Origin: Hymenochaete sp. R1
Lineage: Eukaryota; Basidiomycota; Agaricomycetes; Hymenochaetales; Hymenochaetaceae
NCBI GenBank assembly: GCA_019400425.1
Contig: JAFREE010000013.1
Coordinates: forward strand, 1 to 64,000
Direction: 5' to 3'
Length of the DNA: 64,000 nt
In this document: positions 14,896 to 26,756 of the stretch, one piece after another
Position numbering within the stretch: the stretch's first letter is position 1
How the letters are laid out: each line of letters opens with the position of its first letter
Position numbers and translations under genes: made by a program
Notes under the pieces: generated by a model
Told to the model about the DNA's origin: nothing
Database searches by the model: none
Seen by the model: only the letters and a program-made list of their open reading frames with translations

Positions 14896-17800
14896 CTACG
14901 CCGCTGCCATGACCACCTCTGCCTTTTCCAGTGCCGTATTCGTCATCGCCGACGGAGTCTTCGATTTGATCTCCCCTGCTGTCGCCTTGAAATGACACCG
15001 GTGGCATACCATTTTCTTCATTTCCTTCTTATCACTCTCGCTATCGTTAACGACTTCATCTGCATGCATTGGATGGAACATCGGCGAACAGCGTGTCCCA
15101 CACGACGCGCATTGAGGGCCGCCGCTCTCAGATTGTGGGTGGTCGTCTGTCTTTGTCAAGATGGAGGATGACGACTTGTCGAGTTTGATCTCTTCCATGA
15201 GCTGGTCGAGACGTTGTGCTTTGCGCAAGAGGCTGTGCTCTGTCGTGGGTGCTTGCTTGTATGTGCGGACGAATACTTGAAGAGCAGTCTGCAGGAAGAC
15301 GTAAGCGTTAATACGCGTTGACAGATTGGTGGACGCATCAAATAGATAGGCTCACCTCGCCTACTTCATTCGTGGCACAAATGTCATATAGCTCTCGACG
15401 ATAACTGATATGCTCCTTGCAACAGATGACGGGGCTCATGATACCAGACTCGCGTCTGAATGCCACCATAGTAGCTGAATCCCGTCGTGAGGTTTTTACC
15501 TGCATTGACAATAGTCAGTGGATCGGGATATCAGATTAGACGGCGTAAAGATCTACCGGCTGGATTTCAAAACCAAATCGGTGCCCATACTTCCAAGCGC
15601 AGGAGACGTGGAACTCTTTGGGGCAATTACCACATCTGATAACAGCACCTCCTGGAACATGGCACATGCTACAAATCTGTACAAGAATGAGTTCGTATGA
15701 CCTTTATAGAATCAGTCAGCGGCCTTACCGATGTCCAGCGGCTCTTGGAAATGGTGCTTATGCCCTCAACAAGGCGAAGACGCGAAGCGTCCGAGTACTG
15801 ACACTCGGGAATAAAAACTGAACATAGCACATGAATCCAACCCTGTCCCTCTGTTGGCTTGCAAGCTCGTAGATACGACTGTTGAGACTTTGTTGAAGTC
15901 GTCTGATTAGGAGGGCAGACGACACAGTTGCTGTTAAGTGAGAACTCCATGGTCTTCTCATTATCGCATAACTCGCAAAGCCAATCCTCAGGCTTCCCCT
16001 CGTGAAGAGTCTCGATGTCTACACCACAAGCGCCAGCGTGCAGCGCCACGCCACATTGTTTACACTTGACCACTTGGTCCGGCAAACCCTTATGGAAGCA
16101 CGAAACGCAGTCGACCAATTTCGGTGGCAAGGGTCTTGGCGGAGGAGATGCGGGTCTTGAGCCCAGGTCCGAGGATACCTAAGAATAGCATTTTAATTTA
16201 ATTAGCACTGTGCTGCTAATCGTAGAAATCAATCAACTGTACCTTTGATTTCTTTGCGGCGGGCCCTAAGAGCGGCGTTCCTTCGCGCTTGTCTCCGGCA
16301 CGATTCTTAAGAGTGCTATTAACATTCGCATTCGTAGTTTCTTCTCGTGTCGTCGGACGAGCGTTGAGATCCGCATATTTCCGCCAGGTAACGCCACAAG
16401 GATCGCATAATATTGCGGTACTTAAGTGTTTCGGTGCTTTCCACCAGACCGGAGTGTCGCGCGTACGACACGCTGCGCAGTAGTTGGAGTGACGGGAACT
16501 TTGTGGGACTGAGGAAATCTCCACAACCGATTCATTGTCATCGTTGTCCTCATCTTTGTTATCAGGTGTAGGAGCTTTCGTACGATTGCCCTTGAGCTTG
16601 GCAACCACTTTCTTCAGCTTGTTTTCTTCTTCTAGTTTCGTACTACGCAGAAATCGATCAGCTTTTCGAACAGCTATCAGCAAAAGTAGGATCTCACTTC
16701 TTCCATGTGCCATAGTATCTAACAACCTCAGGCATGGATCTTGTCCCAACCTGATCCCTAACAGTACGAAGTTCTGCTCCAAACTGGCCGATGGCATCCT
16801 CGAAAGCCTTTTTCTCCTGGCCACTCCATTCTCTATCAAGGAACTTCTCTTCATATTTTGCCCACTATATCGAAGAGTTAGCCATATCCTGTTTACAAAT
16901 AAGAAAACACTAGCCTTCCTTCTACGGCGAGGATAGCTCATAGAAGTTTCGGCGATGTCCCTTCCCGTTAGCTTTCTTTCCGAAGCTCTTCGGACAATTT
17001 CAACGAGCCAGTCTACGTGATAGATGAGGTTGTTCCGAACAAAATCGGATTTAGACTCAGTCCTGAATTTGTTATCGACTGGGTACAACTCTTAGATGTT
17101 TGATATAGGACATGATCTGATGAAACGTACGGGTTCTTACTAAAGAATAATAATTAGAATGGAGTAAAAGCATCAAGAAAGTAGACACCCACTTTCAGCA
17201 TCCGAAAATTTGTCCACGACGCTAAGTATTTCAACGGTGTAGTCTCCACCACGTTCGTCACGTTCGTCAGCTTGTGAGCGACCTTTGGAATCAAATGAGT
17301 ACGAAGGTTATGGAAGGAGTCCTTGACAAACCATTGAAGGAAGCCTGAGTTCCACTGGTCGACGGGACCACAGTACCAGTAGAGAGTGGTATTGGCTCGC
17401 CCAAACTCGGCGCAATAAGAGCTTGGAACTTCGGCCCAACTCGAGTAGCTGCTCGAGGGAAAATGAGGTCATCAGGGTCCAAAGTGTCTTCGGCAATGGT
17501 ATAGAGACTTCCAGCACGTCAGTCACAAGCACATTAATTGATACAAGATAGGCGGACAACAAATTCTCACCCGAAGTAACGGAATGGCCACATTCTGAAA
17601 TGCTTGACTCGCATTTCTTCATCCGAGATGGACGATATGGTCCCAGGCCTGTCCTTTCGCGGTCGCCCACGGCTTTTGAAGCCTTTGGGCCCGACACCTT
17701 TCGGCGTGCCTTCCCTACCCTGCCCGGGGTTCTCCCTTTGGTCTACTCTTTCTTCGTGTTGACGTGAGCATGGAGCACAGGTCCAGCCATAACCACGAGA

Positions 17801-18672
17801 CGGCTTCGCAAGAAGCGGAGGGTTGACGCAGGACATATGAAAGTGTAAGTTGCATGCCGCACATTGGACTCCATCATTACTGTAAAGCCATTGGATAGGA
17901 AAATCTATATATCTGCTTAAACGACTTACTGGGCACACCAGCTCCCACACGTATCGCAAAGGCGCAGAGTATCAGTCAAATCTGGTACAACTTCTTTCTC
18001 CGCTACTACGTATTCGTAGCGGGAAACCAGAACGTCTCTGATGTTTTGCGGCACTAAAACATATTTAGATATTTGTAAGTAACTCCAGTGTCAATAGACA
18101 CGTACAATTTCGGACTTCTGTCGAGAGAAGAGCTTCGTATTCTCGTTTTATATATGGATCAAACAGACGGTGGAAGTAGAAGCGATCGGGCTTGCGTTTC
18201 CAATCGGCCAAATTGGCTATTTTATCTCGATGCATCACGTAGCATTTCGCGCGCAGTTGAGATACGTCGCAAACCTCAGAATAAATTGCAGCGAGAAGCA
18301 GCCTTGTGTCCGCAACACTACGATCAGAGACGTCGGAGGGGCGGTAGTACCAAGCGAGACGGACGCGCGTGAAGGTCTCGCGGCCCTTCCCTTTCCGCGA
18401 AGAGACGGAGACGGAGTCGCTCTGACCAGCGCTGTCGTTTGATTTATTTTCCGGAGTTAGAAACTCCATGATTCGGGCAATGGAATACGGTGTTCCATCG
18501 CGCACAGCCCAGCTTGGGCTACAATAGACGTGATCTGAAGACAGGGGATAGAATGATCGAAAGTCATTAGCATGGGAAGAACTTGACATAAAAGGAAATT
18601 GCATTTACCGTTGACTTTAACTTTTTCCCCATTCCGGAGGGTGACTTGAATGTCGGGAGGTATTGATTCCAT
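14896..18672 (-). CDS. SNT2: SNT2-like chromatin protein: BAH, PHD, SANT, GATA-type finger, extended PHD
   Basis: Nuclear histone-binding protein; yeast Snt2 works with Ecm5 and the Rpd3 deacetylase. The start MESIPPDIQVTLRNG (18672) leads into a BAH domain (DHVYCSPSW...RLAWYYRPSD...DKIANLADW, about 18540-18100). A PHD finger follows (CNLHFHMSCVNPP, WTCAPC, about 17930-17770), then a SANT/Myb-like helix region (WSGQEKKAFEDAIGQFG, about 16870-16720). A GATA-type finger (CAACRTRDTPVWW...LCDPCG, about 16480-16400) and a PHD plus extended PHD (CVSCFHKGLPDQVVKCKQC..., WIHVLCSVFIPEC, about 16110-15770) complete the set. The C-terminus has a further Cys4-like pair (CASCGTRC, CHRCHF). About 950-1,000 residues with many short introns; domain order matches fungal Snt2 proteins. 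Snt2 has been proposed to be an E3 ligase for histones in yeast; that activity cannot be judged here. Confidence 0.88.
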
Positions 18673-19640
18673 GAGAAGATCGAGAGAGGAGTAATATAAA
18701 GTAGTGATGGATTTGTTTGCGACGAATCACCACACGACAAGCGGGAATTTAGTGGGGGCTCCGCAAGTACGCGTAGACGAAAGGCCCTGATCAACCCGAA
18801 ACACGTCGAAACTCAAGTTCAACGAGATTTAAAAATAGAAAGTTCGAATATCGCGAACAATCGCAAGCTCGTCGGTGCGACTGACTGAGGGTAGATGAGC
18901 CTTTATTTTTTTTAAAAAAAGGAAGATTGCGAGACCTACAGGAGAAGAGTCGAGTGGAGTGGGTTCGAGCCACTAATACTGTATGTAGATGAAAGGAACT
19001 GAGATCGAATGAACTTAATAAGCAAACCCTTTAAAGGTCTGATGTCGTAGAGAGGTTGAGATTTTATGAGGGGGGAAAGGATATTTGTGTTGATGGAAGA
19101 AGTGTGGTGGTGGTAAGAACGAAAGAGAGAGAGACCTGAGGGATGAGGGGGATGGACCCACAGTTCTTCAAACCGGAGCTCTTGTTTTAGCTTCCGACTA
19201 GCCGACGAAAGCCACACAATTTTGGTCAGCTATCACGGCTCTCTCAGCTTCGTTGAGCCGCTTTTGCTCCGATGAAGAATATTTATTTACAGGAAAGAGT
19301 TACCTGTATCGTTTTCAAGGACGTCGGTCCACCGTGAGACCTTCTCAACAATGCGGCTTAGCCATCCACAAACACATTCGCGTTCGATGCACAGCTTACC
19401 ACGCGAGGGCAAGCCGATTTAACTTCCCCATGTCAGGCCATTGAAGGTATGGATGGTCTAGTAAAAATTCAAGTCATCCTTTCCGCATCCTTACGCCGCT
19501 AGACTTCAATGATGGCGCATGCTCAGTCTCCTCACAGCATTTGGTGGTTGCGTGTTTGCGCCTGTTTACATATGCGGACACCCACAAAAAATGGCGAAAC
19601 TTTGTCCGATGGCGACTTGTCTTGACTTATCCGAGTCAGC
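18673..19640. promoter_or_regulatory. Divergent intergenic region between the SNT2-like and SET genes
   Basis: 968 bp without a supported gene. It presumably contains the promoters of both divergent genes. It includes a poly-T/poly-A junction (about 18904-18920) and a purine-rich + strand tract at about 19060-19155. A GGTTCGAGCC string at about 18961 resembles a tRNA B box but has no tRNA around it. Confidence 0.4.
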
Positions 19641-20908
19641 ATGATTAACAGCGCTCCAATGTCCAACGCGAATTCACTTCATGATCAACTACTACATGCA
19701 TATGGGATCAGAGGGATAGATGTGAAGCAAAGGCTGACACCATCATTACCCCATTCTCCTCTTTTGTCTCTCAGACATTCTCCGACTACCGGCTTCGGCG
19801 TCTTTGCGTCTCAGGACCTGGACGCCGGAACACGTCTTCTTGAATGCCCCGTCTTGGCCGTCAGTGTCATCTACCGGTCCTTCAGAAAGGAGGTCTGCGC
19901 CTGGTGCTTACGTTATGACAGCGGACGACATTGGAAAGTCCAGATCGATATTCCGAATGATTTAAACAGGAAACTCGGCGGGTTGGTGTTCTGTTGTGAG
20001 GACTGCAGGGATCACTGGAGCGATGAGTTCGGAAGTATCGGTATTGAGGCGTTTGCCGCGATAGAGTCGTTCATGACCAAAAAGGCCAGTCCATGCAATC
20101 AATGGGTCGAAATCAATGAGAACATCGATGAAAGCAGCGCCCCTGCCCCCGGTGAAATAGAAAATGTAAGCACATATTCCATTTCGTAATCAACAAGATA
20201 AAGCAACGGATTGTCTCTGACTATATATACTGTCGCATTAAGGCCTGGATACAGGTGGAAACACAGGCGCGTTTAATACGCGAGCTTCGGTATGCCCAGA
20301 GCGGACATGCGGACCGGAACAGCTTGAAAACTACCAATAAAGCTCAGAGGAAGGCTTTATCTGACGCCCTCTCCTTAAAAGTTCAGGACTCGGACGTTCT
20401 TTTATTCATCCTTGGTGGTATTCTTTGTCGTGTGTCACCACACTGGCCTACCCTTTTGATGCTCAATCCATCTCCTATTTACTCTATACTTGATTCTCTC
20501 CGATCAGCCACAAATACGTATCTCCAGCTACTCGCCATACTACCTCCTCCCCTCTTACCTTTTGTTACGAGGGAAGGCATCGAAGCTGTCTTATCGCGCG
20601 ACATTGCTAACAGCTTTGGTATCTGGAGCATATGCCCCGAGGGGGAGGATCCGGAGATGCTTGGATACGGTACCTGGCCACTAGCATCGTTCTTCAATCA
20701 TTCATGCGCGCCAAATATCTCTCGCCAGAGGGAAGGACGTAGCTGGATATTCGAGACGGAGTTACCGATCAAAGCAGGATCGGAGCTGTGTATATCGTAT
20801 TTCCGTGGGATGGAGAATGCGTGTGTCGTAGATCGAAGGCAAAGGTTACTGCATGGATGGAACTTTTTATGCAATTGTACAAAATGCCTGGATGAAACTG
20901 CTTCATAG
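19641..20908 (+). CDS. SET-domain lysine methyltransferase, SMYD/SET5-like (split SET)
   Basis: Predicted S-adenosylmethionine-dependent lysine methyltransferase acting on histones or other proteins. Two exons (19641-20165 and 20243-20908, or from 20255 with the alternative acceptor) give 396 residues. The first half of the SET domain reads RHSPTTGFGVFASQDLDAG (about residues 46-64) and is followed by a MYND-like zinc segment (CAWCLRYDSG...CCEDCRDHW). A helical insertion follows, then the second SET half, with ASFFNHSCAPNISR (the NHS/C motif), GSELCISYF and a post-SET-like CNCTKC at the C-terminus. The architecture fits fungal SET5/SET6 and animal SMYD proteins. The intron begins GTAAGC. It converges on the tubulin cofactor gene with a gap of only 50 bp. 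Confidence 0.88.
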
Positions 20909-20958
20909 CTAATCCTACAAACACTTTTTTGATTATCTTCGTCCAAAAATTTCACTGT

Positions 20959-21787
20959 TCACATCTCCTCTAATTCCGCCTCCAAGTCCAAGGGGGGAAA
21001 GTCTCCTGTCTTAACCTTCTCCGGACGGACAAATCCACCGTGTTTGGGAGGACTATTGAAGTATGAAGTCCCCTCCACACTTTCAAAATTTGTAAATGGG
21101 AGAGTAAGTAGCAAGATAGGTAAAAGTACATACCTTCCGTTATTCTTCCCCACAGGCTCATCATATTCAATGCCGACCCAGACTCCTTGGCCAGTACCGA
21201 ACGTAGTCGGACCGACAAACCGTACCGTCCCTCTCCGGCCTCCTTCAGCTTCACACCGCTGACCGACCTTTATATCTGTGGGTAATGATACGTCTCCCTC
21301 CGATCCTGACTTCGAATTGTCTCCATCGCCAAATCGACCCATCTTGTTGAGCTTCTTATATGCGAGGACTGTTCCCGAGCGTGCGGCATAGTCGTCGGGA
21401 GAGATCTCGAATTTCTCTACCTGGGATACATCTGTAAATTGGCCTGCTAATGAGGCTCCAGCTGGGCTTATATCTGTAACCTTTGATAATGTAAGTCGAA
21501 TGGAAAGCAACCGCAGCGCACAGACGCACGCTTAGAGCCTGCCAATCACGAAGTGAGTAAAAGCCGATCAAACGTTCGTCTTCTTCCAGGACAGAGACAG
21601 CTCCACGGGCCGCGTTCGCATCGTCTTCTGAGTTATATAGCGTAATTTGTTGCGAAGAAGGGGAGATACCGGTGATGGTCTCTAATTTTGACTTGAGGTC
21701 CTTCACGGAGAGATGCAGGTCGAACCGCCTCTCGGATCGGGTGTCTGGAGAGATGACGAAGACAGAGACAGACCCGGCATTGGACAT
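20959..21787 (-). CDS. ALF1: Tubulin-folding cofactor B (UBL + CAP-Gly)
   Basis: Cytosolic alpha-tubulin folding cofactor (TBCB; Alf1 in yeast, Alp11 in fission yeast). The N-terminus (21787) is a ubiquitin-like domain: VFVISPDTRSERRFD, a hydrophobic core and LRDWQALS. The middle carries the family signature VSQVEKFEIS. The C-terminal CAP-Gly domain (about 21290-20960) shows GQRCEAEGGRRGTVRFVG, GVWVGIEYDEPVGKNNGR and YFNSPPKHGGFVRPEKV, with the glycine-rich groove conserved. The protein ends LEAELEEM, an acidic EExM-like terminus that resembles the tubulin tail recognised by CAP-Gly domains in this family. Two short introns were inferred, one in phase 0 after DWQALS. Confidence 0.93.
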
Positions 21788-21966
21788 AGCTTTTGTAGCA
21801 GCAAACTGGATATGGACCAGATTGTGGTCTCTGAGTGAAAGGCGTTGTGGACGCGCCCATGTGAGTATCGCGTGTACTCAAATAGCTATTACGCGCCTCG
21901 CGAAATTAAATCGATGAGTCTGAGAGCTTCAAGTTTCGACCAAGACCATCGGTCTACTTATCCGAC
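21788..21966. promoter_or_regulatory. Compact bidirectional promoter
   Basis: Only 179 bp separate the start codons of the divergent tubulin cofactor B (-) and BTB (+) genes, so core promoter and 5' UTRs of both must fit here or overlap. I see no clear TATA box. Confidence 0.5.
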
Positions 21967-23007
21967 ATGTCAACAACAGTTGCAGCTCCGTTCGACGATT
22001 TATCCCTTCCATCTGGAGGTGTCATCCTCAGATCCTCAGATGGAGTCGACTTCAAGGTGTATAAAAATATCTTGGCGCTAGCGTCACCGTTCTTCCGCGG
22101 TATGTTTACGCTTCCCAAAGCGGACTCGGAGTCAGAACTTGAAGGCGCACCTGCGGAGAATCAGGCGGACGGATACGAAGTAGTAGACTGCCCAGAGTCA
22201 GCTGAGACGCTTCGGATGCTCCTCCAGCTAATCTATCCTCTCGCACCGCCCGTATATCCCGGTACGACGCAACTCGGTGTACTCAAAGACGCGCGGCGGC
22301 TTGTCAATTACGTTGAGCCAGCTCTCGCCGCAGCATTGAAATACGACATGACTGTTGTATACAAGACACTTTGCAAGAAGCTTATCGACGCCGCAGAGTC
22401 AACCCAAACTGATGGCAGTGTTTTGGATGACACTATGGGTCTACGTCTTTACATTATGGCATCAAAGCATGGACTGAAGGAGGAAGCCCGAGCTGCAGCC
22501 CACGCAGCTCTACGAGGGAAGGTGAAGAACGTCTTCATACCGGAGCTACGGAATATAAATGCAGCGCAGTACTTCCATCTCATCAAGTTCCACGAACGCG
22601 TGTCCGAGGCTGTGAGACCATTCCTGAGTACCACAGGCCTGCCTGATCCATATAATAATATGATCCAATGTTCACAATGTACATCAGGTGGTGGATATGG
22701 CCCCAAGGCTCCTTTTGCAAAGTGGTGGGCAGACTTTATAAAACGGGCATCTCCAATCCTCATCGAGTCACCAAGAAGTGAGGCGGTCTTTGCGTCGTCC
22801 TTTATTCAGCCATCGTTTGGGCTCTCGTCGTCTTGTATTAACTCGAGGCAAACGTATAGCGGCTCCTCAGGTTGTACAGAATATCAGTCTAAGTGGCAAA
22901 GTATTTCGAGCCACATGCAAGAAGTCATAGCCAAAGCTATTTCTGACGTGAGTAAAAATCTACACCACAGATTAGTAGATATCTTACGAGAAGAGCACGC
23001 AGAATGA
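21967..23007 (+). CDS. BTB/POZ domain protein
   Basis: 346 residues in one exon. The N-terminal BTB fold is clear: GGVILRSSDGVDFKVYKNIL, ALASPFFRGMF (the usual D-x-F-x-V-H-K-x-x-L and S-x-x-F positions, with Y for H), then TLRMLLQLIYPL and an alpha-helical segment of about 100 residues. Agaricomycetes carry large families of such stand-alone BTB proteins of unknown role; some BTB proteins are Cullin-3 adaptors, but this one has no Kelch, MATH or DNA-binding domain. The C-terminal region has Cys residues (CSQCTSGGGYGPK) that do not form a recognised zinc finger. Function cannot be assigned beyond protein-protein interaction. Confidence 0.8.
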   Translation: MSTTVAAPFDDLSLPSGGVILRSSDGVDFKVYKNILALASPFFRGMFTLPKADSESELEGAPAENQADGYEVVDCPESAETLRMLLQLIYPLAPPVYPGTTQLGVLKDARRLVNYVEPALAAALKYDMTVVYKTLCKKLIDAAESTQTDGSVLDDTMGLRLYIMASKHGLKEEARAAAHAALRGKVKNVFIPELRNINAAQYFHLIKFHERVSEAVRPFLSTTGLPDPYNNMIQCSQCTSGGGYGPKAPFAKWWADFIKRASPILIESPRSEAVFASSFIQPSFGLSSSCINSRQTYSGSSGCTEYQSKWQSISSHMQEVIAKAISDVSKNLHHRLVDILREEHAE

Positions 23008-23228
23008 CATTGACCTGAGTGAGGTATGAGTACTATCGTGCTCTGCATTCAGAACTTCAATGCCGGAAAATAGATATTCGCTTTGGAGTCGGAAATCATA
23101 TTGAAAGACGAACTGGGATCGAATAGAAAAGACATGTTATGAGCACAATGCAACAGAACGATATTCGTAAAAAAACTCTTTAAAAAAATGAATGCTTGAA
23201 CAAATGCAATGCGGTAGCCCGGAGGGTC

Positions 23229-24348
23229 CTACGATGAATCCGCGGTCCCACAACTATGTTCAAGATCCTCTTCTTCTTTTTGAAGTCGTCTGATAGCAGC
23301 CTCCAAACCAAGACGTCTGCGTTCCTCTCGCGTAGTCGTAGGAGAAATAGGAGACCCTCCCAATATGTGTGCTTGTGCTTCTGACTCGAGCTCAAGGGCC
23401 GAAGGGTGTGGTGAGTATACCGGACCATCAGATAACATATGCGCGCCCTGCCTCTGTTCCCGCTCGAAGTCGACGACTTCTTTATTAAGCTGAGAATTGA
23501 GCTTCTTGAACTACAAACAAAGTTAGATATTGACGAGGTGTATGACATAGATAAATGTTTACGTTGTCGTCGTGGTCTCCCCATACGTTGTGCGAGAGTT
23601 CATGGCAAAGAACTTTCCGGATGTCCGAATATAATCGAAAGCCATCATACGCATCCGTCCGCAAGCGCAACTTGATTGCGTCTCCTCGATTGACGTTTAA
23701 TCCGAGCAGATGAGGTTGCTCGTGAGGAGCCAACTCCGTTAGGGTACCGACCGAAAACTGATGATTCTAGGGTACATGTGTTTGGCTAATTGTCATGTAA
23801 AGCCCCCCAACAAAGATGACGAACTTACCTGCATGACCTTCTTTATAGCTGGGTCCGTGGATAATTTGGTAAGGAGAGATAGCGCTTTATCAGGGGAGGG
23901 AAGGTGCGGCAACGGCACGAGTGAATGAAACCTATAGTTTAGGTTCGAGGAGGAGGCCGTGGCTGTAGACCGGGGCTTACATACTCGGCGTTGAATAAAA
24001 GAGATGACGAATAGACACAAGGGCGATGCTTACCTTGGTGTATTTCTTAGCAGCGCGTTTCTCCAATATATCATCTCTTCGGGCCTTCTCGTTCGCTGCG
24101 CTTCGAACATTATCCAGTTCCGTTGCTGTTGTCCCGATAAGCTGTATTTTTATCCCGTCCTTTATCCCAGCTTCTGATACGGTAATTTTCGAATGTGTTG
24201 CCGTGGGCTTCCCTTTGTACAATAACTTCTGCAAGTGGGTTGGAACCCCGGTAAGCTCTTCGAGTTGTAGTTGTAGTGCATCAAAAAGGCTCTCTGGGAG
24301 CACACTGAGTCGGTGATGTTGTCCACGAGACACTATGGTAATGTTCAT
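23229..24348 (-). CDS. Ubiquitin-like + WLM metalloprotease domain protein
   Basis: WLM (Wss1-like metalloprotease) family member, probably a zinc protease linked to ubiquitin/SUMO and Cdc48 pathways. The N-terminal ubiquitin-like domain starts MNITIVSRGQHHRLSVL and contains LQKLLYKGKPT. The WLM domain (about 23900-23480) reads LTELAPHEQPHLLGLN, RLRTDAYDGFRLYSDIRKVL and the zinc site HELSHNVWGDHDDNFKKLN, with HExxH and the third His present. The tail is helical (REERRRLGLEAAIRRLQKEEEDLEH). I chose the ATG at 24348 because the UBL begins there; an in-frame ATG at 24432 would add 28 residues. The splice join between the UBL part and RFHSLVPLPHLP (about 23940-24040) is not settled: the obvious donor does not keep frame with the obvious acceptor. 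It converges with the BTB gene. Confidence 0.83.
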
Positions 24349-24432
24349 TAAGCCGTCGGTCGTATCAAGGTGGTGGTCTGAACAAGAGATGGAAGCGACT
24401 TTGCATGCGTCGTCATTTGCCTCACTAAGCAA

Positions 24433-25533
24433 GCGATGTGGCTATGAGAGTGACGTGAGAAGTCCGGCAGATTCGGGATCCATACCGAAAAGGAAAGTCC
24501 GGAGTTCCAGTTCCCCCCGAACCGTTCTTTCCTGACTTATTTCCTTCGAGCCCATGCGGGCTTTCACGCGGCCTCTTCTCTCGGATGGGACGACTATGTT
24601 GCTCTATTGGTCTTATTTCAGGTCTTGCCAACCTCAAGCTCCACAACAAATTGACTGTTTTGCAAGGGAAAATGACCGAGTTCGTCCAAGGGTAGACCAG
24701 ATTTTGTGTTATCCAAATTTGATATTTCGTGATGGATTCTCCACCCAGTCTCACCAGTTCTCCGTTTCGCTTTGGCAGCAGGTTAACGGAGAAAAGTTCA
24801 AAAGATCGCCAACTCCTCCGATCCAGAGTTGAGAGATGGTGAAGTTGCCTAAAGTGGACGTCGATCATGTTCCTTTGTGCAGAACTCGATGGACTCCAGG
24901 CCCAACGCCTCGCATCCTGCTCTCAATAACTCAGTGGAGATGCTTTATTGTGCGATGCGAACTCGAGTATAGGTCGTACATAGTTGTAGAGGACAACGGT
25001 ACACATGACAATGTGAGATACAAGAAATCAGCTTTTCCATCATGTTCGTTGCTTACCACCCCATCAAGTAACGACTGGATCTGTTTCGCAGCCTCAGTGA
25101 TCATGACCTCCCGATACAACACGGAGGCACACGCTCCTTTATTGGTCAATCTCAGGATCAGCAAGCAGTGGGAACTCCGGTACATGGTATGTCTGCTCGA
25201 AGTCCTCGGTTTTGCAGTCTGTTCTCATATCACCTGTGCTGTGAGACAAGCTTCTGGTTACGCGATGGTGTTGGTTGTCAATGTATAAAGACATCAATGA
25301 AAGATATCTTTGACATTGCGAAATGATCATAACCGCCCTTTCTGGGCTGTGCTTTGTAGGCAAGACATCAGCCATTCGCTTGTGCTAAGGATTCAGAAGC
25401 GGCCTAGTCAGCCTGCCGTAGATGGGTATTAAACTCGTACCGTCAACCAATATACCCCCTACTCCTTAGCACGATCGACCCTCCACAGGTGGTTGCGTCC
25501 GCTGCGAATTCCGTCGTGCTGCATATTTCAAAC
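24433..25533. other. Long intergenic region upstream of the WLM gene and the lipase
   Basis: 1.1 kb with no recognisable gene. A 147-codon open frame on - (24425-24868) and smaller ones near 24931-25375 have no domain, no clean splice structure and no composition bias, so I do not call them. Part of the region must act as promoter for both divergent neighbours. Confidence 0.4.
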
Positions 25534-26756
25534 ATGCAGGCATTCTTTGGGCCAGTATTTTTTGGGGGGTTATTGCTGTTGGTCAATGCCACCCCGGCAC
25601 CTCTTCAACTTGAATTACGACAAGGACATGGAGGACCATCCTTTGTTTCTCTATCTGCAGATCAGAAGGCGTCGTTCAAACCCTTTTCTTTCTTCGCAAG
25701 CGTTGCGTATTGCGATCCTAACGTCACAAAAAACTGGACATGCGGTGGTAAGCCTTGTGGTAACTGCTCGATATCGAATTACATTGACTTATGTTTTATC
25801 GAAGCCAATTGCGATGCTAACGCCGACTTTGTACCGACTGATTCTGGAGGAGACGGCACTGATGTACAATTCTGTAAGCCCGACTATGAATCATGGGAAG
25901 AGAGTTATTCATTTAAAAGTTAGGGTACGTTGGATTTAAACCCAGCTTGAACACGGTCATCGTTGCGCACCAAGGGACAGACCCGGAATCAATGTGCGTA
26001 GCGTGGACTCAACACCCGTACGGGTTTGAATACTGATGAATGTTGCGTAGAGTCGCTGACGCGACGGACATCAACTTTTTCCAAGAAGAGCTAGACTCTA
26101 CATTATTCCCTGGTATCGATTCATCTATCAAAGTACACAACGGCTTCGCAAATGAACACGCCAAGTGCGGTTATCTTTCTCTCTCTACTGCTTTCATGTG
26201 GCAACTGAATATTCTGTTGCAATCAGAACAGCGTCGTCCGTTCTCAGCGCCGTGGAGACTACCTTATCTGCGAATTCCGGAGCATCAGTGACCATGGTCG
26301 GCCATTCTCTCGGCGCAGCCCTGTCTCTCCTTGAATCCGTGTTTTTACCGTTACATCTACCTCCCGACACATCGTTCAAGATGGTCGGATATGGAATGCC
26401 TAGAGTTGGAAACCAAGCGTTTGCGGATTATGTTGACTCGCACCTCCCTGCCACGACGAATGGCGGCGCCGGTCTTTCGCATATCAACAACAAAGAGGAT
26501 ATTGTACCTATCGTACCGGGGAGGGACCTCGGGTTCGCTCATCCGAGCGGTGAAATACATATACAGGATTCTGGGGATTGGCTGTCTTGTCCTGGTATGT
26601 TCCATTGCACTGCAATGTTAGAAATAAATGACTGATTACGTTTCAGGTCAGGACAACGATTCCGAGTTGTGCAGTACTGGTGATGTTTCCAATGTTTTTG
26701 GAGGAGAAGTTGACGATCACGACGGTCCTTATGATGGTGTTGAAATGGGGTGTTAA
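25534..26756 (+). CDS. Secreted class 3 lipase
   Basis: Alpha/beta-hydrolase that cleaves triacylglycerols or related esters outside the cell. Five exons (25534-25873, 25924-25993, 26051-26164, 26227-26594, 26647-26756) join in frame to 333 residues. A signal peptide is visible (hydrophobic FFGPVFFGGLLLLV, then NATPAP). The nucleophile elbow is VGHSLGAALS. The Asp lies in NNKEDIVPIVP and the His in GEIHIQDSG, completing the usual triad. Cys-rich N-terminal (CGGKPCGNC) and C-terminal (CPGQ...C...GC) parts suggest disulfides. HAKTASSVLSAV across the exon 3/4 join is typical of family 3. The start is the ATG directly before the signal peptide; two upstream codons in frame are less likely. Confidence 0.92.

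Noticed and set aside
18940..18985. GGTTCGAGCC, a match to a tRNA B box, within a small hairpin
   Set aside because: No A box, acceptor stem or anticodon arm fits around it, and the T-arm pairing would be off by one.
24425..24868. 147-codon open frame on the - strand upstream of the WLM gene
   Set aside because: It overlaps the WLM 5' end, has no recognisable domain and no splice signals that join it to the UBL exon.
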